Assembly (NCBI GenBank): GCA_013153295.1
Contig: JAADEV010000030.1
Span: forward strand, 1 to 7,223
Direction: 5' to 3'
Length of the DNA stretch: 7,223 nucleotides
Source: Aquificota bacterium
GTDB lineage: Bacteria > Aquificota > Aquificia > Aquificales > Hydrogenothermaceae
Shown piece after piece: positions 1 to 7,223 of the stretch (position 1 is its first letter; every line of letters begins with the position of its first letter). A program made the translations under genes and the position numbers. The notes beneath the pieces were generated by a model, which was not told the origin of the DNA, ran no database searches, and saw nothing but the letters and a program-made list of their open reading frames with translations.

Positions 1-1282
1 AGGGGATATAAAAGAGCATATACTACAGGAAACAAAGGAAGTTATAGCACAAAAAGAAAAAGAGTATCAAAACCTTTTAAAAGATGAGCAGGAGATAAAG
101 GAAAAGCTACAAACAGAGAACCAAATAAAAAAACTACTGTCCCAGTATAAAGAAGTTGTTAATATCTATACCCAGAATCAGAAAAAACAGAGAAAAATAA
201 AAGACCAGCTGTCAGCAGTCCAACACCAGATAAAACAGCTTGAAAAATTTCAACAAAAGGAAAAAGAGATAGAACAGTTTTTAGAGGAAAACAGGGAGAT
301 ATACCTACAGGTAAAAAACGCTGTAGATTTTCTAAAGAGATTGAAAGGTGATACCCTAAAACAGGAAATACAGGAATTAAACAGTAGACTTAAACAGATA
401 CAAAGCAAAACAGAAGGGGTGAATTTACAAACAGTTGAAAGCCAGATAAAAGAGTTAAAAAAGTATGAAGAAGAATTTATAAAAACAAAACAGATTGTAG
501 ATACAGAAGGGGCAGTTAAAAGGAATATACAGAAATTTCAAGAAGAAATAGAAAAAGTAGAAAAAGAAGTAAAACAAAATAAAGCAATACTACCTGATAT
601 AAGCCGAATACAGGAGGATATAGACAAACTGGAAAAGGAAAGGGAGAACCTACAGTCTGTAATAGACAGTCTTAACCTAAAGATAAGCCGTTTAAAAGAG
701 GAAAAGGCAAAGCTGGAAAAGGAAAAGGAGCTAAAGGAAGGGGAAAAAATAAGGATACAGAAAAAACTTGAGGAAATCCAAAAGCTAAAGGAAAAGATAG
801 AAAAATACAGGAAGGTTGAGCAGGCACTTGGCAGTTCAGGTATACAGAAGATTATAAGGGAAACAGCCCTTAAGTATCTACCGAACATTACAAACGCTAT
901 ATTTTCCAGTTTCGGGTTTAATTTTAGGCAGGTGGTTTTCTCTGAGGATTTTGATATATCTTTAGAAGTGGCAACAATGGAAAGGAAGGAGCGTCATATA
1001 TCTGTATCTTCCCTAAGCGGTGGTCAGAAGGTAGCCCTCGGTTTAGCACTGAGACTTGCTATAGGTAAACTACTTTCCAATAAAGCAGATTTCCTTATAC
1101 TTGATGAGCCTACAGTCCACCTTGACAAACAGAGACGGGAAGAGCTTGTAAACAATCTTATACAGATGAAAAATGAAAGGATAGTAAAACAGCTGATACT
1201 GATAACCCACGATATAGAGATTAAAGACGCCGCAGATACAGTTTACGCAGTGGACAGGGGCGAAGTCCACCTACTTGATTAA
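1..1282 (+). CDS. sbcC: Rad50/SbcC-type repair ATPase, C-terminal part (5' truncated by window edge)
   Basis: The frame is open from base 2 to the TAA at 1280-1282, so this is the last 426 residues of a longer protein; the TTG at 341 is internal, not the real start. The first 270 or so residues are Lys/Glu/Gln-rich heptad-like coiled coil. The C-terminal ABC-type ATPase lobe follows: signature motif LSGGQ (1013-1027), Walker B FLILDEP (1091-1111), D-loop TVHLD, and H-loop ITHD (1202-1213). The tail, IKDAADTVYAVDRGEV, resembles archaeal/bacterial Rad50 ends. In this family the ATPase partners the Mre11/SbcD nuclease to process DNA ends. The Walker A lobe and zinc hook (CxxC) would lie upstream; no CxxC occurs in the visible part and no Mre11 gene is in view. 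An SMC-like repair ATPase is the main alternative. The plus-strand Rad50-like tail makes the family call strong; the choice between the names SbcC and Rad50 is arbitrary. Confidence 0.9.
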   Translation, partial: GDIKEHILQETKEVIAQKEKEYQNLLKDEQEIKEKLQTENQIKKLLSQYKEVVNIYTQNQKKQRKIKDQLSAVQHQIKQLEKFQQKEKEIEQFLEENREIYLQVKNAVDFLKRLKGDTLKQEIQELNSRLKQIQSKTEGVNLQTVESQIKELKKYEEEFIKTKQIVDTEGAVKRNIQKFQEEIEKVEKEVKQNKAILPDISRIQEDIDKLEKERENLQSVIDSLNLKISRLKEEKAKLEKEKELKEGEKIRIQKKLEEIQKLKEKIEKYRKVEQALGSSGIQKIIRETALKYLPNITNAIFSSFGFNFRQVVFSEDFDISLEVATMERKERHISVSSLSGGQKVALGLALRLAIGKLLSNKADFLILDEPTVHLDKQRREELVNNLIQMKNERIVKQLILITHDIEIKDAADTVYAVDRGEVHLLD

Positions 1283-1315
1283 ATATATGATAATTGAGGT
1301 AGTGATTTCCTCCCC

Positions 1316-1327
1316 GCATTTAAATGC
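1316..1327. repeat. Perfect 12-bp palindrome near the presumed right end
   Basis: GCATTTAAATGC is self-complementary and is flanked by CTCCCC and AGAG, which extend the pairing imperfectly (CTC with GAG). It lies close to where the right end of the IS605-like relic would be, just before the minus-strand GGAGGAAATCAC stretch (about 1301-1312). Confidence 0.5.
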
Positions 1328-1345
1328 AGAGCTTCCCGCTTCATC

Positions 1346-1361
1346 GTGGGACAATACCCAC
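1346..1361. repeat. Stem-loop, 5-bp GTGGG/CCCAC stem
   Basis: GTGGG (1346-1350) pairs with CCCAC (1357-1361) around a 6-nt loop. A second palindrome, GCATTTAAATGC, follows at 1316-1327 when read in the minus direction. Both sit in the last part of the TnpB-like tail, where the omegaRNA scaffold of an IS605 element would lie. Each is short, and the significance comes from their clustering. Confidence 0.5.
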
Positions 1362-1396
1362 TCCACAGGCCTTACTTCCCCCCAGTCCGGAGGTAG

Positions 1397-1412
1397 GTCT
1401 CCAATTGGAGAC
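1397..1412. repeat. Perfect 16-bp palindrome in the IS605-like relic
   Basis: GTCTCCAATTGGAGAC is identical to its own reverse complement. It lies inside the TnpB-tail-like segment. In a transcript it could form a stem-loop or promote dimerisation. It is one of several inverted repeats within 110 bases, which fits a structured RNA or transposon end better than coding sequence. Confidence 0.75.
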
Positions 1413-1444
1413 AATGATGTTAAAATTAGATAGACAAAAATATC

Positions 1445-1492
1445 AAGTCCCTTTCATATCCTCTTTTAAAGGGGGAGCATTCTCGGGACTTT
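1445..1492. repeat. Inverted repeat AAGTCCC/GGGACTT with nested hairpin; transposon end or terminator
   Basis: AAGTCCC (1445-1451) pairs with GGGACTT (1485-1491). A nested pairing, CCCTTT (1449-1454) with AAAGGG (1468-1473), or an alternative involving CTCTTTT and GGGGGAG, could form inside. On the plus strand the second arm runs into a short T run (1490-1494), as in an intrinsic terminator for the upstream Rad50-like gene, although the loop is long. On the minus strand it sits where the left-end hairpin of the IS605-like relic would be expected. Both readings are inferences. Confidence 0.4.
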
Positions 1493-1531
1493 TTCGTAAA
1501 ATAATTTAATTAAAACAAATGGAGGAATAGA

Positions 1532-2032
1532 ATGGGAAGGATTTTAGCTGTTTTACTTTCTGTTTTTATGTTTACCACTGTGTATGCCCAAAATATAGCT
1601 TATGTGGACATACAGAAGGTTATGAACTTTTCAAAAAAGGGAATGGAGTATAAAAAAGAGATAGAAGAAAGGCTAAAGCTGTATAGGGAAAAGGCTAAAG
1701 AGCTACAGAAAAAGATAGAACAGCTTGAAAAACAGCTTGAAAGTCCAGTTTTATCTAAAGAAGCTAAAGAGAAAAAGAAAAAAGAGATAGTTGGGCTTAA
1801 GATGGAGATTGCAAAGCTACAAAGGGAAGCCCAGCAAGAATTTATAAAGATGAAAACAGAGGCGGAGAAAAAACTGCTGACAGAGATAAAAAAAGCCACA
1901 AAAAAATACGCTGATAAACATAATATAGACCTTGTTTTTATAGGTGGGGCTGTAGATGGGGTTGTTTACCACGATAAAACGATAGATATTACAGACAAAG
2001 TAATGGAAATCTTAGACGGTGGGAAAAAATGA
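1532..2032 (+). CDS. ompH: OmpH/Skp-family periplasmic chaperone
   Basis: This 166-residue protein has a signal peptide: a hydrophobic stretch at about residues 4-17, with likely cleavage after A19 in VYA-QN. The mature part begins NIAYVDIQKV, the beta-strand that opens OmpH-family proteins. A long Lys/Glu coiled coil follows (about 33-128), then a short closing beta region containing IDLVFIGGAVDGVVYHDKTIDIT. Length and layout match Skp, the trimeric 'jellyfish' chaperone that holds unfolded outer-membrane proteins in the periplasm on their way to BamA. The start is supported by GGAGG at 1521-1525 with 6-nt spacing. It heads the operon, and its stop overlaps the lpxD start by 4 nt. The ompH-lpxD pairing is conserved in many Gram-negatives, usually with bamA upstream; here the relic and the Rad50-like gene occupy that place. 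No strong promoter was found upstream; TAAAAT at 1497-1502 is a weak -10 candidate. Confidence 0.9.
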   Translation: MGRILAVLLSVFMFTTVYAQNIAYVDIQKVMNFSKKGMEYKKEIEERLKLYREKAKELQKKIEQLEKQLESPVLSKEAKEKKKKEIVGLKMEIAKLQREAQQEFIKMKTEAEKKLLTEIKKATKKYADKHNIDLVFIGGAVDGVVYHDKTIDITDKVMEILDGGKK

Positions 2033-3006
2033 GACTATCTGAGATAGCAAAACAGTTTGATGGACAGCTTATAGGGGAAGATAAAGAGATAAAGGGACTT
2101 AAAAGTATAACAACCGCTGAAGAAGGGGATTTAACATTTATAACAGAGGAAAAACATCTGAAACAGCTTAAGGAAAGTAAAGCTACAGCCGTCCTAACCC
2201 CTTTTAAACTGGAAATAGACATTCCACAGGTTGTAGTTAAACAGCCAAATAGGGTGTTTTACAAACTTATAGATATTATGTATCCAACATCACACCCTAC
2301 AGGAATATCCCCAAAAGCGTCTGTAGGTGAAGGGGCAAAGGTTGGGGAAGATGTATATATAGGAGATTTTACATTTATCCACCCTACAGCAGAGATAGGG
2401 AACAATGTAAAGATATACCCTAACTGCTACATAGGGGAAAGGGTAAAAATAGGGGATAACACAGTTATATACCCAAATGTTGTTCTACTTAAAGATGTTG
2501 AAGTTGGCAAAGATGTTATTTTACAGCCCGGCTGTGTCATAGGTGGTGATGGTTTTGGATACTATCAGGAAGGGGGGAAACACAAAAAAATAACCCATAT
2601 AGGAAAGGTGGTTATACAGGACGGTGTTGAGATAGGGGCAAACACAACCATTGACAGGGCAATGTTAGACAAAACTGTTATAAAAAGTGGAACAAAAATA
2701 GACAACCTTGTTATGGTAGCCCACAACTGTGAAATAGGGGAAAACACAATACTTGTATCACAGGTTGGTATAGCAGGTAGTTCAAAGGTTGGAAACAATG
2801 TTATACTTGCAGGTCAGGTAGGTGTGGCAGACCATATAACCATAGGGGATAATGTGGTTGTTACCGCCCAGTCAGGCGTTTCTAAAGATTTAGAGCCTAA
2901 CAAAGTTTACGGTAGTGGTTTACCGGCGGTGGAGTGGTCTAAATGGAAAAGAATTCTCTTTTATATACATAAACTTCCTGAGATAGTTAAAAAGCTGAAA
3001 AAGTGA
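2029..3006 (+). CDS. lpxD: UDP-3-O-acylglucosamine N-acyltransferase
   Basis: The gene encodes the lipid A pathway enzyme that N-acylates UDP-3-O-acyl-glucosamine using acyl-ACP in the cytoplasm. The 325-residue length is close to the usual 330-350. Residues 1-90 form the LpxD-specific N-terminal uridine-binding domain, with the typical GDLTFITEEKHL segment. Residues 95-285 are left-handed beta-helix hexapeptide repeats ([IV]G-x4 pattern), containing IGGDGFGY (171-178). H232 in the MVAHNCEIG segment corresponds to the catalytic histidine of the family (H239 in E. coli). A C-terminal helix (WKRILFYIHKLPEIV) ends the protein. The single-start LpxA can be excluded because of the N-terminal domain and the H-x-C-x-IG context. 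Start and stop both overlap neighbours by 4 nt (ATGA at 2029-2032, GTGA at 3003-3006), which implies translational coupling. Confidence 0.96.
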   Translation: MRLSEIAKQFDGQLIGEDKEIKGLKSITTAEEGDLTFITEEKHLKQLKESKATAVLTPFKLEIDIPQVVVKQPNRVFYKLIDIMYPTSHPTGISPKASVGEGAKVGEDVYIGDFTFIHPTAEIGNNVKIYPNCYIGERVKIGDNTVIYPNVVLLKDVEVGKDVILQPGCVIGGDGFGYYQEGGKHKKITHIGKVVIQDGVEIGANTTIDRAMLDKTVIKSGTKIDNLVMVAHNCEIGENTILVSQVGIAGSSKVGNNVILAGQVGVADHITIGDNVVVTAQSGVSKDLEPNKVYGSGLPAVEWSKWKRILFYIHKLPEIVKKLKK

Positions 3007-3977
3007 AAAGGATACTTGTAATAAGGTTTTCCTCCCTTGGAGATGTTGCTTTAGCTTCCTCTGTTCTTACACCCCTTTACGACGGAGGTTATACTATAGA
3101 TTTTTTAACATTTAAACAGTTTGCCCCCCTATTCCATAAAGATTACAGGGTAAACAGAATTATCTCCCCTGAAAAGGAAGAGCTGAAAAGTATTAAAGAT
3201 ATTATCCAGTTTGGAAAACATCTACCTGAATACGATTACATACTGGATATACACAGTAATTTAAGGAGTTTTATACTGTCCTCTGTGGTTAAAGGTGAGG
3301 TATTAAGGTATCAAAAAAACTCACTTAAAAGGAGACTTTACACAAAAAAGCTATTTAGAAGTTTTTTAAAAGATAGCTTTAATGTGGTTGAGGCTTACAC
3401 TAAGCCACTTAAAAGTATAGGTATAAGTGTAGAAAGCCCACGCCCATACATACCAGTCCATCAAGATGAGATACAAAGGGTAAAGGGGCTTTTACCTGAA
3501 AACTTTATAACCATTGGAGCAGGTGCAAGGTATAAAAACAAAGCCTACCCATACTTTCCACAGGTTAGTAAAATACTGCTGGAGAAAGGATACAATGTAG
3601 TCCTTTTAGGTAGTGAAGGGGACAAAAAATTAGACAAAGGAAATTACCCAAGGCAGGTGGTTGATTTAAGGGGAAAGCTACCATTAAGGGACAGCCTTGC
3701 TGTGTTAAAACTGTCAAAACTAACAATTAGTAATGATTCTGCTGTAGCCCATATGTCCCGTAGTGTAAAAACCCCAGTTTTAATGGTGTATGGGGCTACA
3801 AGTCCCTACTTTGGGTTTGCCCCCTTTAAAGATGAAGGTGATTACATATACCTTGGGCTTGACTGCCAACCTTGTAATCTCCACGGTAAAAAAGAATGTA
3901 TGTTAAAATCATTAAAATGTTTAGATATACCGCCACAAATGGTGGTAGAAAAAGGTTTAAAACTGCTTGAAAGATGA
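3003..3977 (+). CDS. Glycosyltransferase family 9 (heptosyltransferase-type), probable LPS core
   Basis: This 324-residue GT-B enzyme starts with GTG overlapping the lpxD stop. The N-terminal RFSSLGDVALASSVL carries the GT9 S-x-GD signature; D14 matches the catalytic Asp of WaaC (D13 in E. coli). DIHSNLRS (82-89) is the conserved 'D-x-H/Q-x3-RS' segment. The C-terminal Rossmann half contains the donor-site segment LRGKLPLRDSLAVLK, SNDSAVAHMS (243-252) and VYGATSPYFGFAP. A late cysteine cluster (C288, C291, C299, C306, within CQPCNLHGKKEC and the following SLKC) resembles the C-rich tail of many heptosyltransferase homologues. The family transfers ADP-heptose to the LPS inner core on the inner membrane; the exact donor and acceptor cannot be fixed from sequence. 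There is no clear Shine-Dalgarno, so coupling to lpxD is likely. It sits directly after lpxD and before the patatin gene. Confidence 0.88.
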   Translation: MKRILVIRFSSLGDVALASSVLTPLYDGGYTIDFLTFKQFAPLFHKDYRVNRIISPEKEELKSIKDIIQFGKHLPEYDYILDIHSNLRSFILSSVVKGEVLRYQKNSLKRRLYTKKLFRSFLKDSFNVVEAYTKPLKSIGISVESPRPYIPVHQDEIQRVKGLLPENFITIGAGARYKNKAYPYFPQVSKILLEKGYNVVLLGSEGDKKLDKGNYPRQVVDLRGKLPLRDSLAVLKLSKLTISNDSAVAHMSRSVKTPVLMVYGATSPYFGFAPFKDEGDYIYLGLDCQPCNLHGKKECMLKSLKCLDIPPQMVVEKGLKLLER

Positions 3978-4738
3978 GAAGAATAACCCTTGTTCTGTCT
4001 GGAGGTGCTGTTAGGGGAGCCGCCCATATAGGTGTTATAAAGGCGTTGGAGGAGTATGGACTTAGTATAGATGGGCTTTCCGGTTCCAGTGCCGGTTCAA
4101 TAATAGCTGTTTTTTATGGTGCAGGTTATCCTGCAAAGGAGATGGAGGAGATAATACTTAAAACGAAGGTAATGGCTTACCTAAAGCCCTCTTTTAATCT
4201 ACAGGGGTTTTTCTCACTTGAAAAGATGGGACAGTTGTTTGAGCAGTATATAGGTGTAAAGGATATTTCCCAGCTTGAAAAGAAGGTTTTTGTTTGTGCT
4301 ACAAACCTTGAACTGGCAAAACCAGAGTATTTTGACACAGGGGATATTACAAAGGTTGTATCAGCCTCCTGTGCGTTGCCACCTTTGTTTGAACCTGTGG
4401 AGATAAACGGCTACACATATATTGATGGTGGGATAATGAACAACCTACCTGTTGAGCCTTTCCTTGATACAGGGAGCTTTATAATAGGTTCTGATGTTAA
4501 CCCAATAGGAAGGGGAAAACCTGTAAAAGACCCATTTAACCTACTTATTAGAAGTTTGTATCTGGCTATCCGTTCCAATGTGGAGATGAGGAAAAACTAC
4601 TGTCATATCTTTCTCCAACCACCAGACCTGAAAGGTATAGGTATGTTTTCCCCTTGGAAGATAAAAGACGCTATAGATATTGGCTATAAATACGCAAAGG
4701 AAGTTTTAAAGGATATAAAAAAGCAGTTAAAGGAGTAG
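3974..4738 (+). CDS. Patatin-like phospholipase / serine hydrolase (RssA-like)
   Basis: This 254-residue protein has the complete patatin catalytic set. The glycine-rich oxyanion-hole segment is LSGGAVRGAAHIGV (8-21). The nucleophile elbow GSSAG (37-41) has Ser39 in the GxSxG position. The dyad aspartate is D151 in YIDGGIMNNLPVEPF. No signal peptide or membrane segment is visible, so it is probably cytoplasmic or peripheral on the inner membrane. The length fits the short bacterial RssA/YchK-like group rather than the exported ExoU-like or PlpD-like proteins. Family members hydrolyse acyl esters of phospholipids or related lipids; the substrate here is unknown. Its ATG overlaps the GT9 stop by 4 nt (ATGA, 3974-3977), so it is in the LPS operon, which suggests a role in envelope lipid turnover (inference). 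Confidence 0.92.
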   Translation: MRRITLVLSGGAVRGAAHIGVIKALEEYGLSIDGLSGSSAGSIIAVFYGAGYPAKEMEEIILKTKVMAYLKPSFNLQGFFSLEKMGQLFEQYIGVKDISQLEKKVFVCATNLELAKPEYFDTGDITKVVSASCALPPLFEPVEINGYTYIDGGIMNNLPVEPFLDTGSFIIGSDVNPIGRGKPVKDPFNLLIRSLYLAIRSNVEMRKNYCHIFLQPPDLKGIGMFSPWKIKDAIDIGYKYAKEVLKDIKKQLKE

Positions 4739-5384
4739 GCTATGCTACCTATAAAAGATGATATTCCAACAAAATCTTTCCCTATCTTAACAATACTGCT
4801 TATTGTGGTAAATGTGGCTATCTTCCTTTACGAGATAACATTGCCCCCTAAACAGTTTGAGATATTTGTAAGGACTTACGGCTTTTTGCCTATAGACCTT
4901 GTTTACTTTAGATTTGACAAGGCTATAACATCTATGTTCCTACACGGAAACTTTGCCCATCTGTTTGGTAATATGCTGTTCCTGTGGGTTTTTGGAAACA
5001 ATGTGGAAGATGCCCTTGGAAAGGTTAAGTTTATTATCTTTTACATACTTTCTGGAATAGGGGCGGCTGTAATGCAAGCCTCAATAAGCCTACTTGCAGG
5101 TAGCGTGGATATTCCTATGATAGGAGCTTCCGGGGCAATAAGTGGTATACTTGCCGCATACATAAAGCTGTATCCCCACGCTAAGGTTTTAACAATAATA
5201 CCTCCTTTCTTCTTTATGGCGTTTGTTCTACCTGCTTGGTTCTTTATAGGATACTGGTTCTTTATACAGGTTCTATTTGCGATGATTACCCCTCCCGGAG
5301 TTGGTGGGGTGGCGTGGTATGCCCATATCGGCGGATTTTTAACAGGCTGGGTTCTTATAGATTTACTTTACAAACCATCAAAGG

Positions 5385-7080
<1,696 letters not shown>

Positions 7081-7101
7081 CTACCCATCCTTTTAAGAAA
7101 A

Positions 7102-7107
7102 ATTGTA
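7102..7107 (-). promoter_or_regulatory. Candidate -10 box TACAAT for the kdsA operon
   Basis: TACAAT (minus strand) matches the sigma-70 -10 consensus at 5 of 6 positions and lies 27 nt upstream of the kdsA ATG, giving a short leader. No good -35 is seen at 16-18 nt; TTGTAG lies at only 14-nt spacing. The assignment is tentative. Confidence 0.35.
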
Positions 7108-7128
7108 GCACAGGAAGGTTTCTACAAT
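7102..7128. repeat. Inverted repeat ATTGTAG-N13-CTACAAT overlapping the kdsA promoter
   Basis: ATTGTAG (7102-7108) and CTACAAT (7122-7128) are perfect 7-bp inverted arms separated by 13 bases, so their centres lie about two helical turns apart. One arm coincides with the candidate kdsA -10 box. The geometry suits a dimeric regulator's operator, but a chance repeat in AT-rich DNA is possible. Confidence 0.35.
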
Positions 7129-7134
7129 CATGAA

Positions 7135-7147
7135 GTTATGATATAAC
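7135..7147. repeat. Short inverted repeat GTTAT-GAT-ATAAC in the divergent intergenic region
   Basis: Perfect 5-bp arms surround a 3-nt centre, a few bases upstream of the candidate plus-strand -35 element at 7151. It could be an operator half-site pair for the rightward gene. It is short enough to arise by chance. Confidence 0.25.
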
Positions 7148-7150
7148 TCA

Positions 7151-7179
7151 TTGAGAGGAGTATACCTTATATATAGATT
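7151..7179 (+). promoter_or_regulatory. Candidate promoter for the rightward gene at 7216
   Basis: TTGAGA (7151-7156) and TAGATT (7174-7179) each match sigma-70 -35/-10 consensus at 4 of 6 positions with an ideal 17-nt spacer. They precede the predicted start codon at 7216 by about 36 nt. The surrounding DNA is TATA-rich, so alternative -10 boxes exist. Confidence 0.35.
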
Positions 7180-7215
7180 GAAAGTAGATATTAACCAGAC
7201 TGGAGGTTTAGGATA

Positions 7216-7223
7216 ATGTTTGA
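7216..7223 (+). CDS. Start of a plus-strand gene cut off by the window edge
   Basis: An ATG at 7216 follows a strong Shine-Dalgarno, GGAGG (7202-7206), with 9-nt spacing, and a promoter-like pair lies upstream. Only Met-Phe and part of a third codon (GA-) are inside the window, so neither product nor true frame length can be judged. The site is divergent from kdsA across a 141-bp intergenic region. Confidence 0.45.

Larger units (their letters stand above)
1271..1453 (-). pseudogene. TnpB-like C-terminal fragment (possible omegaRNA-coding segment)
   Basis: The minus strand is open from just after a TGA (1456-1454) to a TAG at 1273-1271. The central part reads GDLPPDWGEVRPVEWVLSHD followed by EAGSSAFKCGEEITT. 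The pattern PVEW-x(2)-SHDEAGS resembles, from memory, the tail seen at the C-terminus of many IS605-type TnpB proteins, where the final codons overlap the element's right end. None of the TnpB catalytic motifs (RuvC D/E/D, zinc finger) is present, and there is no suitable start codon, so no functional protein is expected. The uninterrupted frame may reflect a recent deletion or constraint on the RNA rather than on the protein. Identification rests on the short tail alone. The plus-strand reading of the same bases (1324-1509) looks like a shadow. Confidence 0.5.
1283..1500 (-). mobile_element. Relic or internally deleted derivative of an IS200/IS605 (TnpB) element
   Basis: This 249-base gap between the Rad50-like gene and ompH has no convincing plus-strand gene, and its composition differs from the flanks, with GC-rich blocks. 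Read on the minus strand it has a hairpin-forming end (1445-1492), then a short stop-free stretch that reads like the C-terminus of a TnpB protein (about 1420-1298). Three palindromic or stem-loop segments lie at 1397-1412, 1346-1361 and 1316-1327. In IS605-family elements the tnpB 3' end and the right end together encode a structured guide RNA (omegaRNA), and both ends form subterminal hairpins, so the arrangement fits an element that lost tnpA and nearly all of tnpB. The exact boundaries are guesses. A structured non-coding RNA gene or a MITE-like repeat unrelated to TnpB remains possible. Confidence 0.5.

Noticed and set aside
1..340. Treating TTG at 341 as the true start of the Rad50-like protein
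   Set aside because: The same frame is open without a stop back to base 2 and continues the coiled coil, so the start lies outside the window.
538..888. Minus-strand open frame rich in Ser/Phe
   Set aside because: It is the antisense of Lys/Glu coiled-coil codons (AAA/GAA give TTT/TTC), a typical shadow inside the Rad50-like gene; the same applies to 1600-1899 inside ompH.
1441..1475. Resemblance of CTTTCATATCCTC to a thermophile CRISPR repeat
   Set aside because: Only one copy is present, with no regularly spaced second repeat or cas gene anywhere in the window.
1324..1509. 61-residue plus-strand open frame between the Rad50-like gene and ompH
   Set aside because: It has no Shine-Dalgarno, low-complexity proline-rich content from GC-rich palindromes, and lies antisense to the better-explained TnpB-like tail.
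1989..2222. Minus-strand 77-residue frame across the ompH/lpxD junction
   Set aside because: It is antisense to two well-identified genes, has no ribosome binding site and has low-complexity Ser/Leu content; 2565-2798 and 3842-4027 fail for the same reasons.
2281..2900. Recurrent short DNA motif (ATAGGGGA-like) as a possible repeat array
   Set aside because: It reflects the hexapeptide (I/V-G-x4) repeats of the LpxD beta-helix encoded with the same codons, not a DNA repeat element.

Overview
The window looks like ordinary chromosomal DNA from a diderm, LPS-making thermophile of the order Aquificales, probably near Hydrogenothermaceae such as Persephonella or Sulfurihydrogenibium. This is an inference. 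It rests on AT-rich composition, heavy use of ATA (Ile) and AGG/AGA (Arg), Lys/Glu-rich proteins, and a KDO-8-phosphate synthase whose metal ligands (C11, H185, E222, D233) fall at the same residue numbers as in the Aquifex aeolicus enzyme as I remember it.

Layout. Bases 1-1282 (+) hold the 3' part of a Rad50/SbcC-type DNA-repair ATPase whose start lies outside the window. Bases 1283-1531 hold no intact gene. On the minus strand this gap reads as a relic of an IS200/IS605-type element: a TnpB-like C-terminal tail, several palindromes, and a hairpin at the other end. Bases 1532-5419 (+) are a tightly packed five-gene operon: OmpH/Skp chaperone, LpxD, a GT9 (heptosyltransferase-type) glycosyltransferase, a patatin-like hydrolase and a rhomboid protease. 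Three of its junctions are 4-nt stop/start overlaps and the fourth is a 3-nt gap. Bases 7074-5385 (-) are a two-gene operon, kdsA followed by a three-domain FN3-like lipoprotein; those genes overlap by 23 nt. The two operons converge, and their last genes overlap tail to tail by 35 bp. Bases 7075-7215 form a divergent control region, and a further plus-strand gene probably begins at 7216.

The main theme is outer-membrane building. KdsA makes the KDO precursor, LpxD acts in lipid A synthesis, the GT9 enzyme probably adds an inner-core sugar, and OmpH/Skp escorts outer-membrane proteins. The lipoprotein begins with a motif like that of LptM/YifL, the LptD-assembly lipoprotein. The patatin hydrolase and rhomboid protease are co-transcribed with these genes, but their substrates cannot be read from sequence.

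I see no CRISPR array, tRNA, rRNA or obvious new defence system. The least ordinary items are the IS605-like relic, the LptM-like N-terminus with paired cysteines on the FN3 lipoprotein, and the patatin/rhomboid pair attached to an LPS operon.
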